A stretch of DNA of 64,000 bases from Atopococcus tabaci (GTDB lineage Bacteria > Bacillota > Bacilli > Lactobacillales > Carnobacteriaceae_A): the NCBI GenBank assembly GCA_030535975.1, contig JAUNQW010000001.1, positions 62,001 through 126,000 on the forward strand, written 5' to 3'. Under the pieces are notes generated by a model that worked only from the letters and a program-made list of their open reading frames with translations, was not told the origin of the DNA and made no database searches. The stretch's first letter is position 1. Each line of letters opens with the position of its first letter. This document shows, piece by piece, positions 9,001 through 18,235 of this stretch. The position numbers were made by a program, and so were the translations under genes.

Positions 9001-9948
9001 ATGACGACATGGACAGAAATTAAATTAAAGATTGATTCTCAAGCTCAAGAAGCTATCTCCAATATATTGATGGATTTAGGTTCTTCCGGTGCAAGTATTC
9101 ATGATCCGGAAGAGATTAAAAAAATAAAACAAACAAACTATTTGATATGGTCAGGTGAGGACTTAAAAATAGAAGACAGCCGGCAACTACTTGTCACGGG
9201 CTATTTTTCTGAAGACTCAGATATTGAGGAAATCGAATGTGAACTGGATGACAAGATAGACAAGTTACTCGAGTTAGGCTTATTGACGAGCCGGCCGGAA
9301 ATCACAGTCGAAGATATTTACGAAGAAGATTGGCAGAATACCTTTGAAGAGCACTATGAACCGATTCATATCTCGCGTTATCTGCAGATCGTCCCTGCTG
9401 GTAAAATCCATTCTAAGAAAGTAGAAAAGACCAGTCAGTCGGTTATTTTAGACCCGGGCCTCGCTTTTGGAACAGGCCAGCATCCGACAACCGTTTTAGC
9501 CATGCTGGGTCTTGAAAAAGTGATGAGAGGCGGGGAAAAAGTTATCGATGTAGGCTCAGGTTCGGGTGTACTGTCCATCACGGCTGCCCGCTTAGGAGCC
9601 GGTCAAGTAACCGCCTGCGATATTGATCCTCAAGCTGTAGAAAGCACAGAAAGCAACTGGGAACTCAATCAATTGGATATTCCTTTTCAAGCTTTCACCA
9701 ATGATTTACTTCATGACGTTGAAGACTCTTTCGATATTATCGTAGGAAATATTGTAGCTGAATACGTCGCCCAGCTCATACCTCAAGCTAAGTCTCTATT
9801 AAAGCAAGAGGGCTATTTAATCGTTTCAGGTGTTCTAAATAATTTACAAGAGGATGTCCTGGCGGCTGTTGAAGAAAATGAGTTTGAAATTCTTCTCGAA
9901 TTGGAAATGCAGGATTGGGTGGCCTACATTTTAAAAAGAAAACTTTAA
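9001..9948 (+). CDS. prmA: Ribosomal protein L11 methyltransferase
   Basis: 315 aa, full length. PrmA trimethylates ribosomal protein L11 using SAM. The N-terminal substrate-recognition domain starts MTTWTEIKLKI and includes YEEDWQNTFEEHYEPI. The class I methyltransferase core has LDPGLAFGTGQHPTT, then VIDVGSGSGVLSI (SAM motif I) and VGNIVAEYV (motif IV, the NI[V/L]A signature). AAAGGAGG sits at ideal distance from the ATG. In many Lactobacillales prmA is followed by rsmE; here relA follows directly. Confidence 0.95.
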   Translation: MTTWTEIKLKIDSQAQEAISNILMDLGSSGASIHDPEEIKKIKQTNYLIWSGEDLKIEDSRQLLVTGYFSEDSDIEEIECELDDKIDKLLELGLLTSRPEITVEDIYEEDWQNTFEEHYEPIHISRYLQIVPAGKIHSKKVEKTSQSVILDPGLAFGTGQHPTTVLAMLGLEKVMRGGEKVIDVGSGSGVLSITAARLGAGQVTACDIDPQAVESTESNWELNQLDIPFQAFTNDLLHDVEDSFDIIVGNIVAEYVAQLIPQAKSLLKQEGYLIVSGVLNNLQEDVLAAVEENEFEILLELEMQDWVAYILKRKL

Positions 9949-9965
9949 CTGCTTGTATTTAGAAT

Positions 9966-9994
9966 TTGTATAAACAGCTGAATCATTATATAAT
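9966..9994 (+). promoter_or_regulatory. Sigma-A promoter for relA
   Basis: TTGTAT at 9966-9971 and TATAAT at 9989-9994 are separated by exactly 17 nt. The relA ATG is 35 nt downstream. Confidence 0.8.
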
Positions 9995-10029
9995 TAAAGA
10001 GTATAAGAATGAAGACAGGAGGGTGAAAA

Positions 10030-12243
10030 ATGAGTCGTCGTAAAGATTATAGTCCAGAGCAAGTCTTGGAAAAGTGCCGGAAATACATGAAGACTGACAA
10101 AGAGATAAATTTTATTAAAAAAGCTCATGAGTATGCTGAAAAAGCTCATGAAGGACAATTCCGGAAGTCTGGTGAGGCTTATATTACTCACCCCACTCAA
10201 GTTGCAGCTATCTTAGCTGAATTAGAATTAGACCCATCCACAGTTGCTTCAGGCTACCTGCATGATGTGGTTGAAGATACAGACATTACTGTTGAAGAAT
10301 TGGCCGAGGAATTCTCCCCGGTCGTTGGACAGATCGTCAATGGAGTCACCAAACTGGGACAATATAAATTTGACTCTAAAAGAGAAGAACAGGCTGAAAA
10401 TCACCGGAAGATGTTATTGGCTATGGCTGAGGATATGCGGGTCATCTTAGTCAAGCTGGCAGACCGCCTGCATAATATGCGCACATTGGAATATCACAGT
10501 AATCCGATGAAACAAAGGTCTATTGCCCAGGAAACGCTGGACATCTATGCACCTCTGGCAGACCGCTTGGGAATCAGCGCCATTAAGTGGGAACTGGAGG
10601 ACTTATCTCTGCGTTACACTGATCCGCAGCAGTATTATCGTATCGTTCAACTGATGCAGGCCAAGCGGGAAGAGCGCGAGGCTTATATCAGCCAAATTAT
10701 CGAGGAAATCAGCGCAACCCTGGATGAGTTAAATATAGAAGGAACGATTACCGGCCGTCCCAAGCATATTTACTCTATTTTCAGAAAAATGAAAACACAG
10801 AGAAAACAATTTGAAGAAATATATGACTTACTGGCCGTGCGGGTCATCACCGAGTCCGTCAAAGACTGCTATGCGGTACTGGGTGCTATTCATACTAAGT
10901 GGAAACCGATTCCCGGACGATTTAAAGATTATATAGCCATGCCCAAAGAAAATATGTACCAGTCTTTACACACGACAGCACTGGGGCCGAAAGCCACACC
11001 GATAGAAGTCCAGATCCGTACACAAGAAATGCATGAAATTGCAGAGTATGGAGTGGCTGCACACTGGGCCTACAAGGAAGGGATTGCAGGTGGAGTTGAC
11101 CAGCAGCGATTGAATTGGTTTCAGGATATTCTGGACTACCAATCTGAAAGTTCAAACGCTGAAGATTTTGTAGACAGTGTTAAACATGATTTACTCAATG
11201 ATAAAGTTTATGTTTTCACACCGGATAATGACGTTTATGAGCTGCCAAAAGGAGCCTCTACTCTCGACTTTGCCTACCACATACATACAGAAGTGGGTCA
11301 TCAGTCCACAGGAGCGAGGGTGAATGGACGTATCGTTCCCTTGAATTATAAGTTGAAAAATGGGGATATCATAGAGATTGTAACTTCTAAATCTTCCTAT
11401 GGTCCGAGTCGTGACTGGCTGAAACATGTGGCGACTTCAAAAGCGAGAAACCGCATCAGGCATTTCTTTAAAACGCAAAATAAAGAAGAGAATATTCAAA
11501 ACGGCTTACATCAGATCGAACAGGCGATCCAAACAGAAGGCTATAAAACAAAAGAAATCTTAACGCGTTCTAATTTGGATCAGACCTGTGAACGCTTTAA
11601 TTATTCCTCGGAGGAAGAGTTATACGCGGCTGTAGGTTTTGGAGAAATCCGTCTGACGACCATCGTCAATTTCCTGTTGAAAGATGTCCGTGAAGAAGAA
11701 GAAACGAAACAAAAAGAAGAGCAGACATCCGGACCGGTTGCCAGCCAGCACCAAAAAGAACGCAATGAAAAGATGAAAATCAAGCATGACGGCGGGGTAA
11801 GTGTTTCTGGTTCAAGTAACTTACTCACTCGTTTAAGCGGCTGCTGCAACCCTGTTCCGGGGGATAAAATCATCGGCTATGTCACACGCGGGCGCGGAAT
11901 CTCCATTCACCGCTATGACTGCCCAAATATCAAGGGAGCCGAACCTGAAAGACTTTTAGAAATAGAATGGGACAGCGAAGAACAAAGCAAGATTACTTAT
12001 AATGCCGAGCTGCAGATATCGGCCTATGATCATCCCGGCTTATTTAATGAAATCATTCAAACAGTGAGTAATTTACCGGAAACGATCAATATATCTAATA
12101 TGTCAGCGACGACCAATCCGACGAATAATATGGCTACTATCCGTATGACCATCGGAATATCCAACACAAGTGAATTGGACTATGTCGTTGATAAAATCAA
12201 GAATGTACCTGATATTTATACTGTTGACCGCGTCATATCATAA
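10030..12243 (+). CDS. relA: Bifunctional (p)ppGpp synthetase/hydrolase (Rel)
   Basis: 737 aa, the long Rel/RSH form. It makes and degrades (p)ppGpp in the stringent response on starved ribosomes. The HD hydrolase domain has YITHPTQVA and YLHDVVEDT (intact HD near residue 77) and LADRLHNMRTL. The synthetase domain has YDLLAVRVI and GRFKDYIAMPKENMYQSLHT. TGS (VYVFTPDNDVYELPKGA), zinc-finger region (LSGCCNPVPGD) and ACT domains follow. Both catalytic halves look intact, so it should work in both directions. GGAGGGTG precedes the ATG. dtd follows 17 nt later, the usual relA-dtd operon. Confidence 0.97.
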   Translation: MSRRKDYSPEQVLEKCRKYMKTDKEINFIKKAHEYAEKAHEGQFRKSGEAYITHPTQVAAILAELELDPSTVASGYLHDVVEDTDITVEELAEEFSPVVGQIVNGVTKLGQYKFDSKREEQAENHRKMLLAMAEDMRVILVKLADRLHNMRTLEYHSNPMKQRSIAQETLDIYAPLADRLGISAIKWELEDLSLRYTDPQQYYRIVQLMQAKREEREAYISQIIEEISATLDELNIEGTITGRPKHIYSIFRKMKTQRKQFEEIYDLLAVRVITESVKDCYAVLGAIHTKWKPIPGRFKDYIAMPKENMYQSLHTTALGPKATPIEVQIRTQEMHEIAEYGVAAHWAYKEGIAGGVDQQRLNWFQDILDYQSESSNAEDFVDSVKHDLLNDKVYVFTPDNDVYELPKGASTLDFAYHIHTEVGHQSTGARVNGRIVPLNYKLKNGDIIEIVTSKSSYGPSRDWLKHVATSKARNRIRHFFKTQNKEENIQNGLHQIEQAIQTEGYKTKEILTRSNLDQTCERFNYSSEEELYAAVGFGEIRLTTIVNFLLKDVREEEETKQKEEQTSGPVASQHQKERNEKMKIKHDGGVSVSGSSNLLTRLSGCCNPVPGDKIIGYVTRGRGISIHRYDCPNIKGAEPERLLEIEWDSEEQSKITYNAELQISAYDHPGLFNEIIQTVSNLPETINISNMSATTNPTNNMATIRMTIGISNTSELDYVVDKIKNVPDIYTVDRVIS

Positions 12244-12260
12244 GCTAGGAGAAGAATAAG

Positions 12261-12707
12261 ATGAGAATCGTTATCCAAAGAGCAGCCCAGGCCAGTGTTT
12301 CTATTCATGAGGAAACAGTGGGGCAGATTGAGCAGGGTTTCCTGGTCTTGGTGGGTGTGGAAGAAGCAGACGGTCAGGAAGATGTAGACTATCTCGTCAG
12401 AAAGACTGCCAATATGCGTATATTTGAAGATGAGGAAGGGAAAATGAACATTTCCTTAAAAGATACAGGCGGAGAGGTCTTGTCTATCTCTCAATTTACT
12501 CTTCATGCTAATACGAAAAAAGGCAACAGACCCAGTTTTATCGATGCAGCCAAACCGGATCATTCCCTGCCTCTTTACGAAGCTTATAATGAAGGCTTGA
12601 GGAAAGAAGGTCTGACAGTCGAAACCGGTGAATTCGGTGCAGACATGCAGGTTTCTCTTGTTAATGACGGACCGGTCACGATTATTATTGACAGTAAAGA
12701 CAAATAA
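12261..12707 (+). CDS. dtd: D-aminoacyl-tRNA deacylase
   Basis: 148 aa, standard length. Dtd removes D-amino acids (and glycine from tRNA-Ala) from mischarged tRNAs. It shows the MRIVIQRA start, the SQFTL motif, NRPSF, and the C-terminal NDGPVTI motif holding the cross-subunit Gly-cisPro that excludes L-amino acids. It follows relA in the same operon with its own TAGGAGAAG ribosome-binding site. Confidence 0.96.
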   Translation: MRIVIQRAAQASVSIHEETVGQIEQGFLVLVGVEEADGQEDVDYLVRKTANMRIFEDEEGKMNISLKDTGGEVLSISQFTLHANTKKGNRPSFIDAAKPDHSLPLYEAYNEGLRKEGLTVETGEFGADMQVSLVNDGPVTIIIDSKDK

Positions 12708-12708
12708 G

Positions 12709-12737
12709 TTGACAATTTACTGAAAAAACAATAAAAT
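12709..12737 (+). promoter_or_regulatory. Strong sigma-A promoter downstream of dtd
   Basis: A consensus TTGACA (12709-12714), a 17-nt spacer and TAAAAT (12732-12737) begin one base after the dtd stop. The predicted start is near 12744. It drives the structured leader or small RNA below, and by readthrough mnmE-mnmG. Confidence 0.85.
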
Positions 12738-12743
12738 GTTTTA

Positions 12744-12836
12744 CGACTAAATTAAATAACGAGTGAGAGTAGTGAAAGTGCTTGACCCAAAAAAGATGAC
12801 AGAATGTCGCCTATTATTTGGGTGGCGCTTTTTTTA
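12744..12836 (+). ncRNA. Short structured transcript or attenuated leader before mnmE
   Basis: About 90 nt lie between the promoter above and an intrinsic terminator. The terminator arms are AAGTGC (12776-12781) with GCGCTT (12825-12830), and CCCAAA (12786-12791) with TTTGGG (12817-12822). A small inner hairpin is GACA-GAA-TGTC, and T7 ends it at 12835. It has no full T-box motif and no convincing ORF. It may be an attenuated mnmE leader or a free small RNA; I know no family that it matches. Confidence 0.5.
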
Positions 12837-12863
12837 TTGAAATAGAAATAAAGGAGGATAAAA

Positions 12864-14252
12864 ATGGCAACTGATTTTGATACAATTGCAGCTATTTCTA
12901 CACCGCCGGGAGAAGGCGGTATTGGTATTGTCCGTATAAGTGGTGAAGATGCTTTGAGTATTGCAGATAAACTCTATCGGATGAAGGGAAAGAAACTCAG
13001 TCAAGTGGACAGTCACACGATTCATTATGGTCATCTCATAGATCCTAAGACCGACCAGATCCTTGATGAAGTCATGGTCACTGTCTTAAAAGGACCTAAG
13101 ACCTATACGCGGGAAGATATTGTCGAGATTAATACTCACGGAGGCATGCTGGTCATCAACCAAGTTTTACAAACCATTCTCTCTCAAGGTGCCCGAGCAG
13201 CCCAGCCCGGTGAATTTACTAAGCGTGCCTTTTTGAATGGACGCATCGATCTATCACAGGCTGAAGCTGTCATGGATGTCATTGAATCAAAAACAGAGGC
13301 TTCAAAATCCAATGCCTTTAATCAGCTGAGTGGAGACTTATCCGCTGTCATTCAAAGTCTGAGACAGGAAATTCTCAATGTCCTCGCTCAAGTGGAGGTC
13401 AATATTGATTATCCAGAATACGATGAGGTAGAAGAGATGACATCGTCTTTACTGATGACTGAGGCGGAAGAGCTGCTGGACCAGATTACTTCTATTCTTT
13501 CTACTGCTCAACAAGGGAGAATCCTGCGGGAGGGCTTAAAGACCACAATCATCGGCCGGCCCAATGTAGGTAAATCCAGCCTCTTAAACCGACTCTTAGG
13601 TGAAGAAAAAGCGATCGTCACCGACATTGAAGGGACCACCCGCGACATAGTAGAAGACTATGTGAATGTCCGCGGCGTTCCGCTGAAACTGATCGATACA
13701 GCGGGTATTCGCGAGACGGATGATGCGGTGGAGAAAATTGGAGTCGAACGCAGTCGTCAGGCGATCAAGGAGGCTGATCTTATCCTGTTCGTGCTGGATC
13801 AAAGTCAAGCCTTAAATCCAACAGACCATGACTTGATGAAGTTGACGCAGGACGAAAACCGGATCCTTGTCTTAAATAAATCAGATCTGGAAACGGCTGT
13901 AAGTTTGGAAGAGATAAAAGATTTAGCCGGTAATTCGCCTGTTATTTCTACTTCTATGACTAATCAGTCAGGCATCGACGATTTGGAAGAAGCTATCGCC
14001 CAGCTCTTTTTCCAAGGAGAGACGATCGAAAAAGACGCTAATTATGTATCGAATACCCGGCACATTTCTTTATTAAAAGAAACACAGCAGTCACTGGAAG
14101 ATGTGATCACAGGTCTTGAGATGGGAATGCCTGTCGATTTGGTTCAAATTGACATGACCCATGCCTGGGAGACCTTGGGAGAAATTACCGGAGAGACCAT
14201 GCAGGACGAATTATTAAATGAATTATTCAGCAGTTTTTGCTTAGGAAAATAG
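12864..14252 (+). CDS. mnmE: tRNA uridine-5-carboxymethylaminomethyl(34) synthesis GTPase MnmE
   Basis: 462 aa, full length. With MnmG it modifies wobble uridine 34 of tRNAs. The N-terminal folate-binding domain begins [20 protein letters not shown]. The G domain inside the helical domain has GRPNVGKSS (G1), DIEGTTRD (switch), DTAGIRET (G3) and LNKSD (G4). The C-terminus ends FCLGK, the conserved C(I/L/V)GK with the redox Cys. AAAGGAGGATAAAA precedes the ATG. mnmG follows after 13 nt, so the two form an operon. Confidence 0.97.
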   Translation: MATDFDTIAAISTPPGEGGIGIVRISGEDALSIADKLYRMKGKKLSQVDSHTIHYGHLIDPKTDQILDEVMVTVLKGPKTYTREDIVEINTHGGMLVINQVLQTILSQGARAAQPGEFTKRAFLNGRIDLSQAEAVMDVIESKTEASKSNAFNQLSGDLSAVIQSLRQEILNVLAQVEVNIDYPEYDEVEEMTSSLLMTEAEELLDQITSILSTAQQGRILREGLKTTIIGRPNVGKSSLLNRLLGEEKAIVTDIEGTTRDIVEDYVNVRGVPLKLIDTAGIRETDDAVEKIGVERSRQAIKEADLILFVLDQSQALNPTDHDLMKLTQDENRILVLNKSDLETAVSLEEIKDLAGNSPVISTSMTNQSGIDDLEEAIAQLFFQGETIEKDANYVSNTRHISLLKETQQSLEDVITGLEMGMPVDLVQIDMTHAWETLGEITGETMQDELLNELFSSFCLGK

Positions 14253-14265
14253 GAGGAGGAAGCAC

Positions 14266-16161
14266 ATGACTCAAAAAAATGAACATGATGTGATCATCGT
14301 TGGAGCAGGACATGCCGGATGTGAAGCAGCTTTAGCTTCTGCCCGGATGGGTATGGATACCTTACTGATTACTATCGACTTGGACCTTGTCGCATTTATG
14401 CCTTGTAATCCTTCCATTGGAGGGCCTGCTAAAGGTATTGTTGTCAGAGAAATTGACGCTCTGGGTGGAGAGATGGCAAAGACTACAGATAAGAGTTATG
14501 TTCAAATGCGTATGTTGAATACAGCCAAAGGACCTGCAGTGAGGGCTTTAAGAGCTCAAACTGACAACCTGGTCTATCCTGAAGAGATGCGTAAAACCTT
14601 GGATGCCCAGGAAAACTTAACTTTAGTTGAAGACACAGTCAATGAATTGATCGTCGAAGAAGAGACGGTTAAAGGGGTGATTACTGAATCCGGCACAGCC
14701 TATCAGGCCCAGGCCGTTGTTCTAACCACTGGAACATCTTCTCGGGGAGAAATTATTATCGGCTATATGCGCTACTCATCAGGACCCAATAACTCAAAGT
14801 CTTCAGATAAACTATCGGAAGACCTGATCAAGCGCGGCTTTGTCCTGGATCGCTTTAAAACCGGGACACCTCCTCGGGTAGACAAAAACACAGTCGATTT
14901 TTCTAAAGCGGAAGAACAACCCGGAGACAAAGAGCCCAACCATTTTTCTCATGAAACTCCAGACAGCAGCTACTTAGAAAATCAGCTGTCCTGCTGGCTG
15001 ACCCATACGAATGAAGTGACTCATGAGATCATCAAAAAGAACTCGAAGCTCTCTCCTATGTTCACAGGAATTATTGATGGGGTAGGAGCCCGCTATTGTC
15101 CTTCTATTGAAGATAAGGTGACTCGATTCCCTGATAGAAAACGCCAACAAGTTTTCCTTGAACCAGAAAGCCTCCGCAATGATCGGATCTATGTGCAGGG
15201 ACTTTCTACTTCTCTGCCGGCTGATGTTCAAAGAGAAATCCTGGATACCATTCCAGGCTTGGAAGAAGCGGAAGTTATTCGGGACGGCTATGCGATTGAA
15301 TATGATGTCGTCTTACCTTATCAACTGGGCTCCAATCTGGAAACCAAAGCTGTTAAAAATTTATTTACGGCAGGTCAGATGAACGGGACTTCCGGTTATG
15401 AAGAAGCAGCCGGACAAGGTATCATGGCAGGGATCAATGCGGCTTTGGCTGTTCAGGGCAAGGAGCCTTTTGTCCTGCGCCGGGATGAGGCTTATATCGG
15501 TGTGATGATCGATGACTTAGTCACCAAGGGGACGAGCGAACCTTACCGTCTGTTGACTTCCCGTGCGGAATACCGCCTCTTACTGCGTCATGATAATGCT
15601 GATTATCGACTGGCAGAATATGGTCATGAATTCGGCCTGATTTCTGATGAGCGTTACGAAGTCTTTTTAGAGAAGAAAGCTCAAGTAGATGCTGAAATTG
15701 ACCGTCTGCAGTCGACATTCTTGAAACCGACTCCTGAATTAAACGCTAAAGTGATAGATAAGGGAGCGAAAGAATTAAGGGATGGTATCTTAGCTTATAA
15801 CTTAATTAAGCGGCCGGAATGGACTTATGAAGAAGTTCTGGAATTTACTCCAAGTGATTTTGCTTTTGATAAGCAGGTAGCGGAACAGATCGATATTCGT
15901 GCCCACTATGAAGGTTATATTAATAAAGAATTAAAAAATGCTGTCAAATTCCAAAAGATGGAAGAAAAAGTGATCCCGGCAGATCTGGATTATAAGCAGG
16001 TCCATAATTTAGCAATTGAAGCCAGAGAGAAACTGGAAACCATACGGCCGGCAACGATTGGTCAAGCCAGCCGCATCAGCGGGGTGAATCCATCAGACAT
16101 TACTTTCTTGTCCATTCATATTGAGACGGGCCAGTATGAAACGAATGCCGCACAGATGTAA
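14266..16161 (+). CDS. mnmG: tRNA uridine-5-carboxymethylaminomethyl(34) synthesis enzyme MnmG
   Basis: 631 aa, full length for the FAD protein (GidA) that partners MnmE in U34 modification. The FAD-binding [10 protein letters not shown] is at residues 12-21, [13 protein letters not shown] near 45, and the conserved catalytic Cys region CWLTHTN near 245. GLYYAGQ-type second FAD contacts appear as [18 protein letters not shown]. The C-terminal helical domain that binds MnmE ends the protein. GGAGGAGG precedes the start. Confidence 0.97.
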   Translation: MTQKNEHDVIIVGAGHAGCEAALASARMGMDTLLITIDLDLVAFMPCNPSIGGPAKGIVVREIDALGGEMAKTTDKSYVQMRMLNTAKGPAVRALRAQTDNLVYPEEMRKTLDAQENLTLVEDTVNELIVEEETVKGVITESGTAYQAQAVVLTTGTSSRGEIIIGYMRYSSGPNNSKSSDKLSEDLIKRGFVLDRFKTGTPPRVDKNTVDFSKAEEQPGDKEPNHFSHETPDSSYLENQLSCWLTHTNEVTHEIIKKNSKLSPMFTGIIDGVGARYCPSIEDKVTRFPDRKRQQVFLEPESLRNDRIYVQGLSTSLPADVQREILDTIPGLEEAEVIRDGYAIEYDVVLPYQLGSNLETKAVKNLFTAGQMNGTSGYEEAAGQGIMAGINAALAVQGKEPFVLRRDEAYIGVMIDDLVTKGTSEPYRLLTSRAEYRLLLRHDNADYRLAEYGHEFGLISDERYEVFLEKKAQVDAEIDRLQSTFLKPTPELNAKVIDKGAKELRDGILAYNLIKRPEWTYEEVLEFTPSDFAFDKQVAEQIDIRAHYEGYINKELKNAVKFQKMEEKVIPADLDYKQVHNLAIEAREKLETIRPATIGQASRISGVNPSDITFLSIHIETGQYETNAAQM

Positions 16162-16184
16162 AAATGAATAATAAAATAATGCAG

Positions 16185-16237
16185 GGAGTGTCTTGTTTCC
16201 GGTAGTCAGCCGGAAACCAGAAGCTCCATTTTTTTTG
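16185..16237 (+). terminator. Terminator after mnmG
   Basis: A strong stem of GTTTCCGG paired with CCGGAAAC, extended by GGAG paired with CTCC, is followed by T8. It ends the mnmE-mnmG operon. Confidence 0.9.
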
Positions 16238-16378
16238 GCAGGGTGAGGATGGTCATAGAGTCTGCAGAAATTTTTTGTCTGTGACGACCAGGTCCTGTTC
16301 AAAAGCACAAAATTGTATCTTAAAAGCCTTGGAAATACCTATTCTTATTTTCATTTGTCAGGAATTAACGTCCAAAAG

Positions 16379-16407
16379 TTGTTATGTCTGAAGGGTTCAG
16401 GTATTTT
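16379..16407 (+). promoter_or_regulatory. Possible promoter of the acyl-CoA synthetase-like gene
   Basis: TTGTTA (16379-16384) and TATTTT (16402-16407) are 17 nt apart and lie just ahead of the ribosome-binding site. A CTGAA-GGG-TTCAG mini-hairpin lies inside the spacer. Confidence 0.35.
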
Positions 16408-16429
16408 AACAACAAATGGAGGGAATAAG

Positions 16430-18082
16430 ATGAGCTTAGATGTGAACAAGTTATTTAACCGAAGAAACAATCAGCGTTTTAACCGGATGGTGGTGGGGGA
16501 TGTGCCTGAACGCCTGCGTCTCAGTCGACCTGACCACATAGCGGTGGAAGCCCTGCCGGGAGCTTATGCCTATTCGACAAATCAAAAGATGACCTACCAG
16601 GACTTCGACTGGATGGCCAATCAAGTCGCCAACCGATTGAGGGAGGCGGGTCTGCAACGGGGGGATCGGGTGTTGTTCGTCACCGACAATTCCAGTGAGG
16701 CGCTTTCAGCCAAGTTCGGGGTGGCTAAGGCCGGTTTAGTGAACGTGCCTGTCAACCCCAAGCTGGCGGCTGATGTCATGGAGCATATCATCCAACTGAC
16801 AGATCCTGCCTACGTGATCATCGATAATATTTATGAGAAACGCTTTGTAGATTTATTTGCAAGCTGTGGTCTCGCCATGAATGTATCCCTGCCTTTGAGT
16901 GATTCCGGCAGTCAGGCAGATCATGAATTTGCAGACTGGCTGGAAGGGGCAAGTACAACCGCGCCTGAAGTGGACCTTCACAGCGACGACATCTGGGAGA
17001 TCCTTTTCACGTCAGGTACAACTGCTATGCCCAAGGGTGCCATGATCTCACATACCTATTCTTACTTGGCGGGTTACAACTATGGGATGCATTTTTCTCG
17101 TGGTCTGGACCAGCCCTCTCAGTATAAAATTTTATCCAGCCTTCCAGTCATCTATCACGTGGCCGATCACACCTTGACCTTTTCAGCCTTTTTCCATGGG
17201 GGATCATTAGTCTTGGGCCGCAGGCATGATGCCCGGCAAATGGCCGCCGCCATCACAGACTACCAGCCGACAGCCCTCTGGTCGGGTAGTGCTAATCTTC
17301 TTGAATCGATCGTTGAGGCTTATGATAAAGATCCCGCGAGCTATGATTTCGAGTCGCTGACTTCGGTTCTTTATGGCTATTCTGCACTCCAAGTGGCGAC
17401 TCACTACCGTCTGCTGGAGATTTGTTCAGACCGCCTGCAACTATGGAATTCCTTTGCCCAGACAGAGGTGATAGCTGGAACGCGTTTTTATAACCTCGAG
17501 AATGAAGACCTTTATCTAGCAGATGCCGGGTTAGTTAATCATGTGGGGTCAGCCGATCCCAGTCTCGCCATGAAAATTGTCGACGAAAAAGGGCGTGAGA
17601 TTCAAACGCCAGAGGTGGCGGGGCAGGCTGTTTACCAGTCACCGGTCGCCTTTTCTGGTTATTATAAAAATGAGACGGCTACACAAGATGCTGTCAAGAA
17701 CGGCTGGTTTCAATCAGGGGACTCCGTTTATCGTCGAGAAGAGGGCCTGTATGTGATGAAGGGCCGGATAAAAGATATGATTAAAACAAATGGTGAAAGT
17801 GTCTCTGCGTCCCGTGTAGAGGCAGTTCTGAGTGGTCACCCCGGCGTAGACCAGGTTGCTGTTATCGGCCTGCCTGACGAAGTCTTGGGAGAGCGGGTGA
17901 CTGCGGTGGTTGTGAAGAAAGCAGATAGTGAATGGGAAGAAGATGAACTTATTTCTTATGGCCGGAAGTTTTTAGCGTCCTTTGAGACTCCCCGGCGGAT
18001 TATCGTTACGGATCAGCTGCCTGAATCGGTGGGCGGGAAAATCCAGAAGTACAAGTTAGTGGAGCAATTTAAGGAAGATTAA
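16430..18082 (+). CDS. AMP-dependent acyl-CoA synthetase/ligase family protein
   Basis: 550 aa, ANL superfamily (adenylate-forming) enzyme, probably a fatty acyl- or other carboxylate-CoA ligase. The N-terminal domain has the P-loop-like LFTSGTTAMPKGAMIS near 190-205, where the usual Gly after GTT is Ala. A5-type NSFAQTE, A7-type FQSGDSVYR, RIKDMIKTNGE and the catalytic Lys motif GGKIQKYKL near the end are all present. The frame extends 39 codons upstream, but the ATG at 16430 has GGAGGG in front. It stands alone between terminators and looks more GC-rich than its neighbours, which could mean separate acquisition (inference). The substrate cannot be assigned. Confidence 0.8.
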   Translation: MSLDVNKLFNRRNNQRFNRMVVGDVPERLRLSRPDHIAVEALPGAYAYSTNQKMTYQDFDWMANQVANRLREAGLQRGDRVLFVTDNSSEALSAKFGVAKAGLVNVPVNPKLAADVMEHIIQLTDPAYVIIDNIYEKRFVDLFASCGLAMNVSLPLSDSGSQADHEFADWLEGASTTAPEVDLHSDDIWEILFTSGTTAMPKGAMISHTYSYLAGYNYGMHFSRGLDQPSQYKILSSLPVIYHVADHTLTFSAFFHGGSLVLGRRHDARQMAAAITDYQPTALWSGSANLLESIVEAYDKDPASYDFESLTSVLYGYSALQVATHYRLLEICSDRLQLWNSFAQTEVIAGTRFYNLENEDLYLADAGLVNHVGSADPSLAMKIVDEKGREIQTPEVAGQAVYQSPVAFSGYYKNETATQDAVKNGWFQSGDSVYRREEGLYVMKGRIKDMIKTNGESVSASRVEAVLSGHPGVDQVAVIGLPDEVLGERVTAVVVKKADSEWEEDELISYGRKFLASFETPRRIIVTDQLPESVGGKIQKYKLVEQFKED

Positions 18083-18138
18083 TGAAGGGGAATGATTTTT
18101 TCTGAATGCTTTCTTGTATCTTTACTGTTGGAAAGCAT

Positions 18139-18190
18139 AAAAAAAACCCCGCAAGTAGTTTTACTTTTTCAAGTATCTACTTGACAGGGG
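18139..18190 (-). terminator. Terminator of the amidase gene (minus strand)
   Basis: Read on the minus strand, CCCC and AAGTAG pair with CTACTT and GGGG across a loop, then T8 follows. It sits 46 nt after the amidase stop. It may also stop the convergent ligase gene. Confidence 0.8.
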
Positions 18191-18235
18191 ACAGCTCTCT
18201 CTTATTTCTGGACTGTTTTTAATCTCTTTTTAACT

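Noticed and set aside
12744-12836. T-box before mnmE
   Set aside because: GGGTGGCGC resembles part of the T-box, but the ACCGCG part is absent and no specifier stem is seen.
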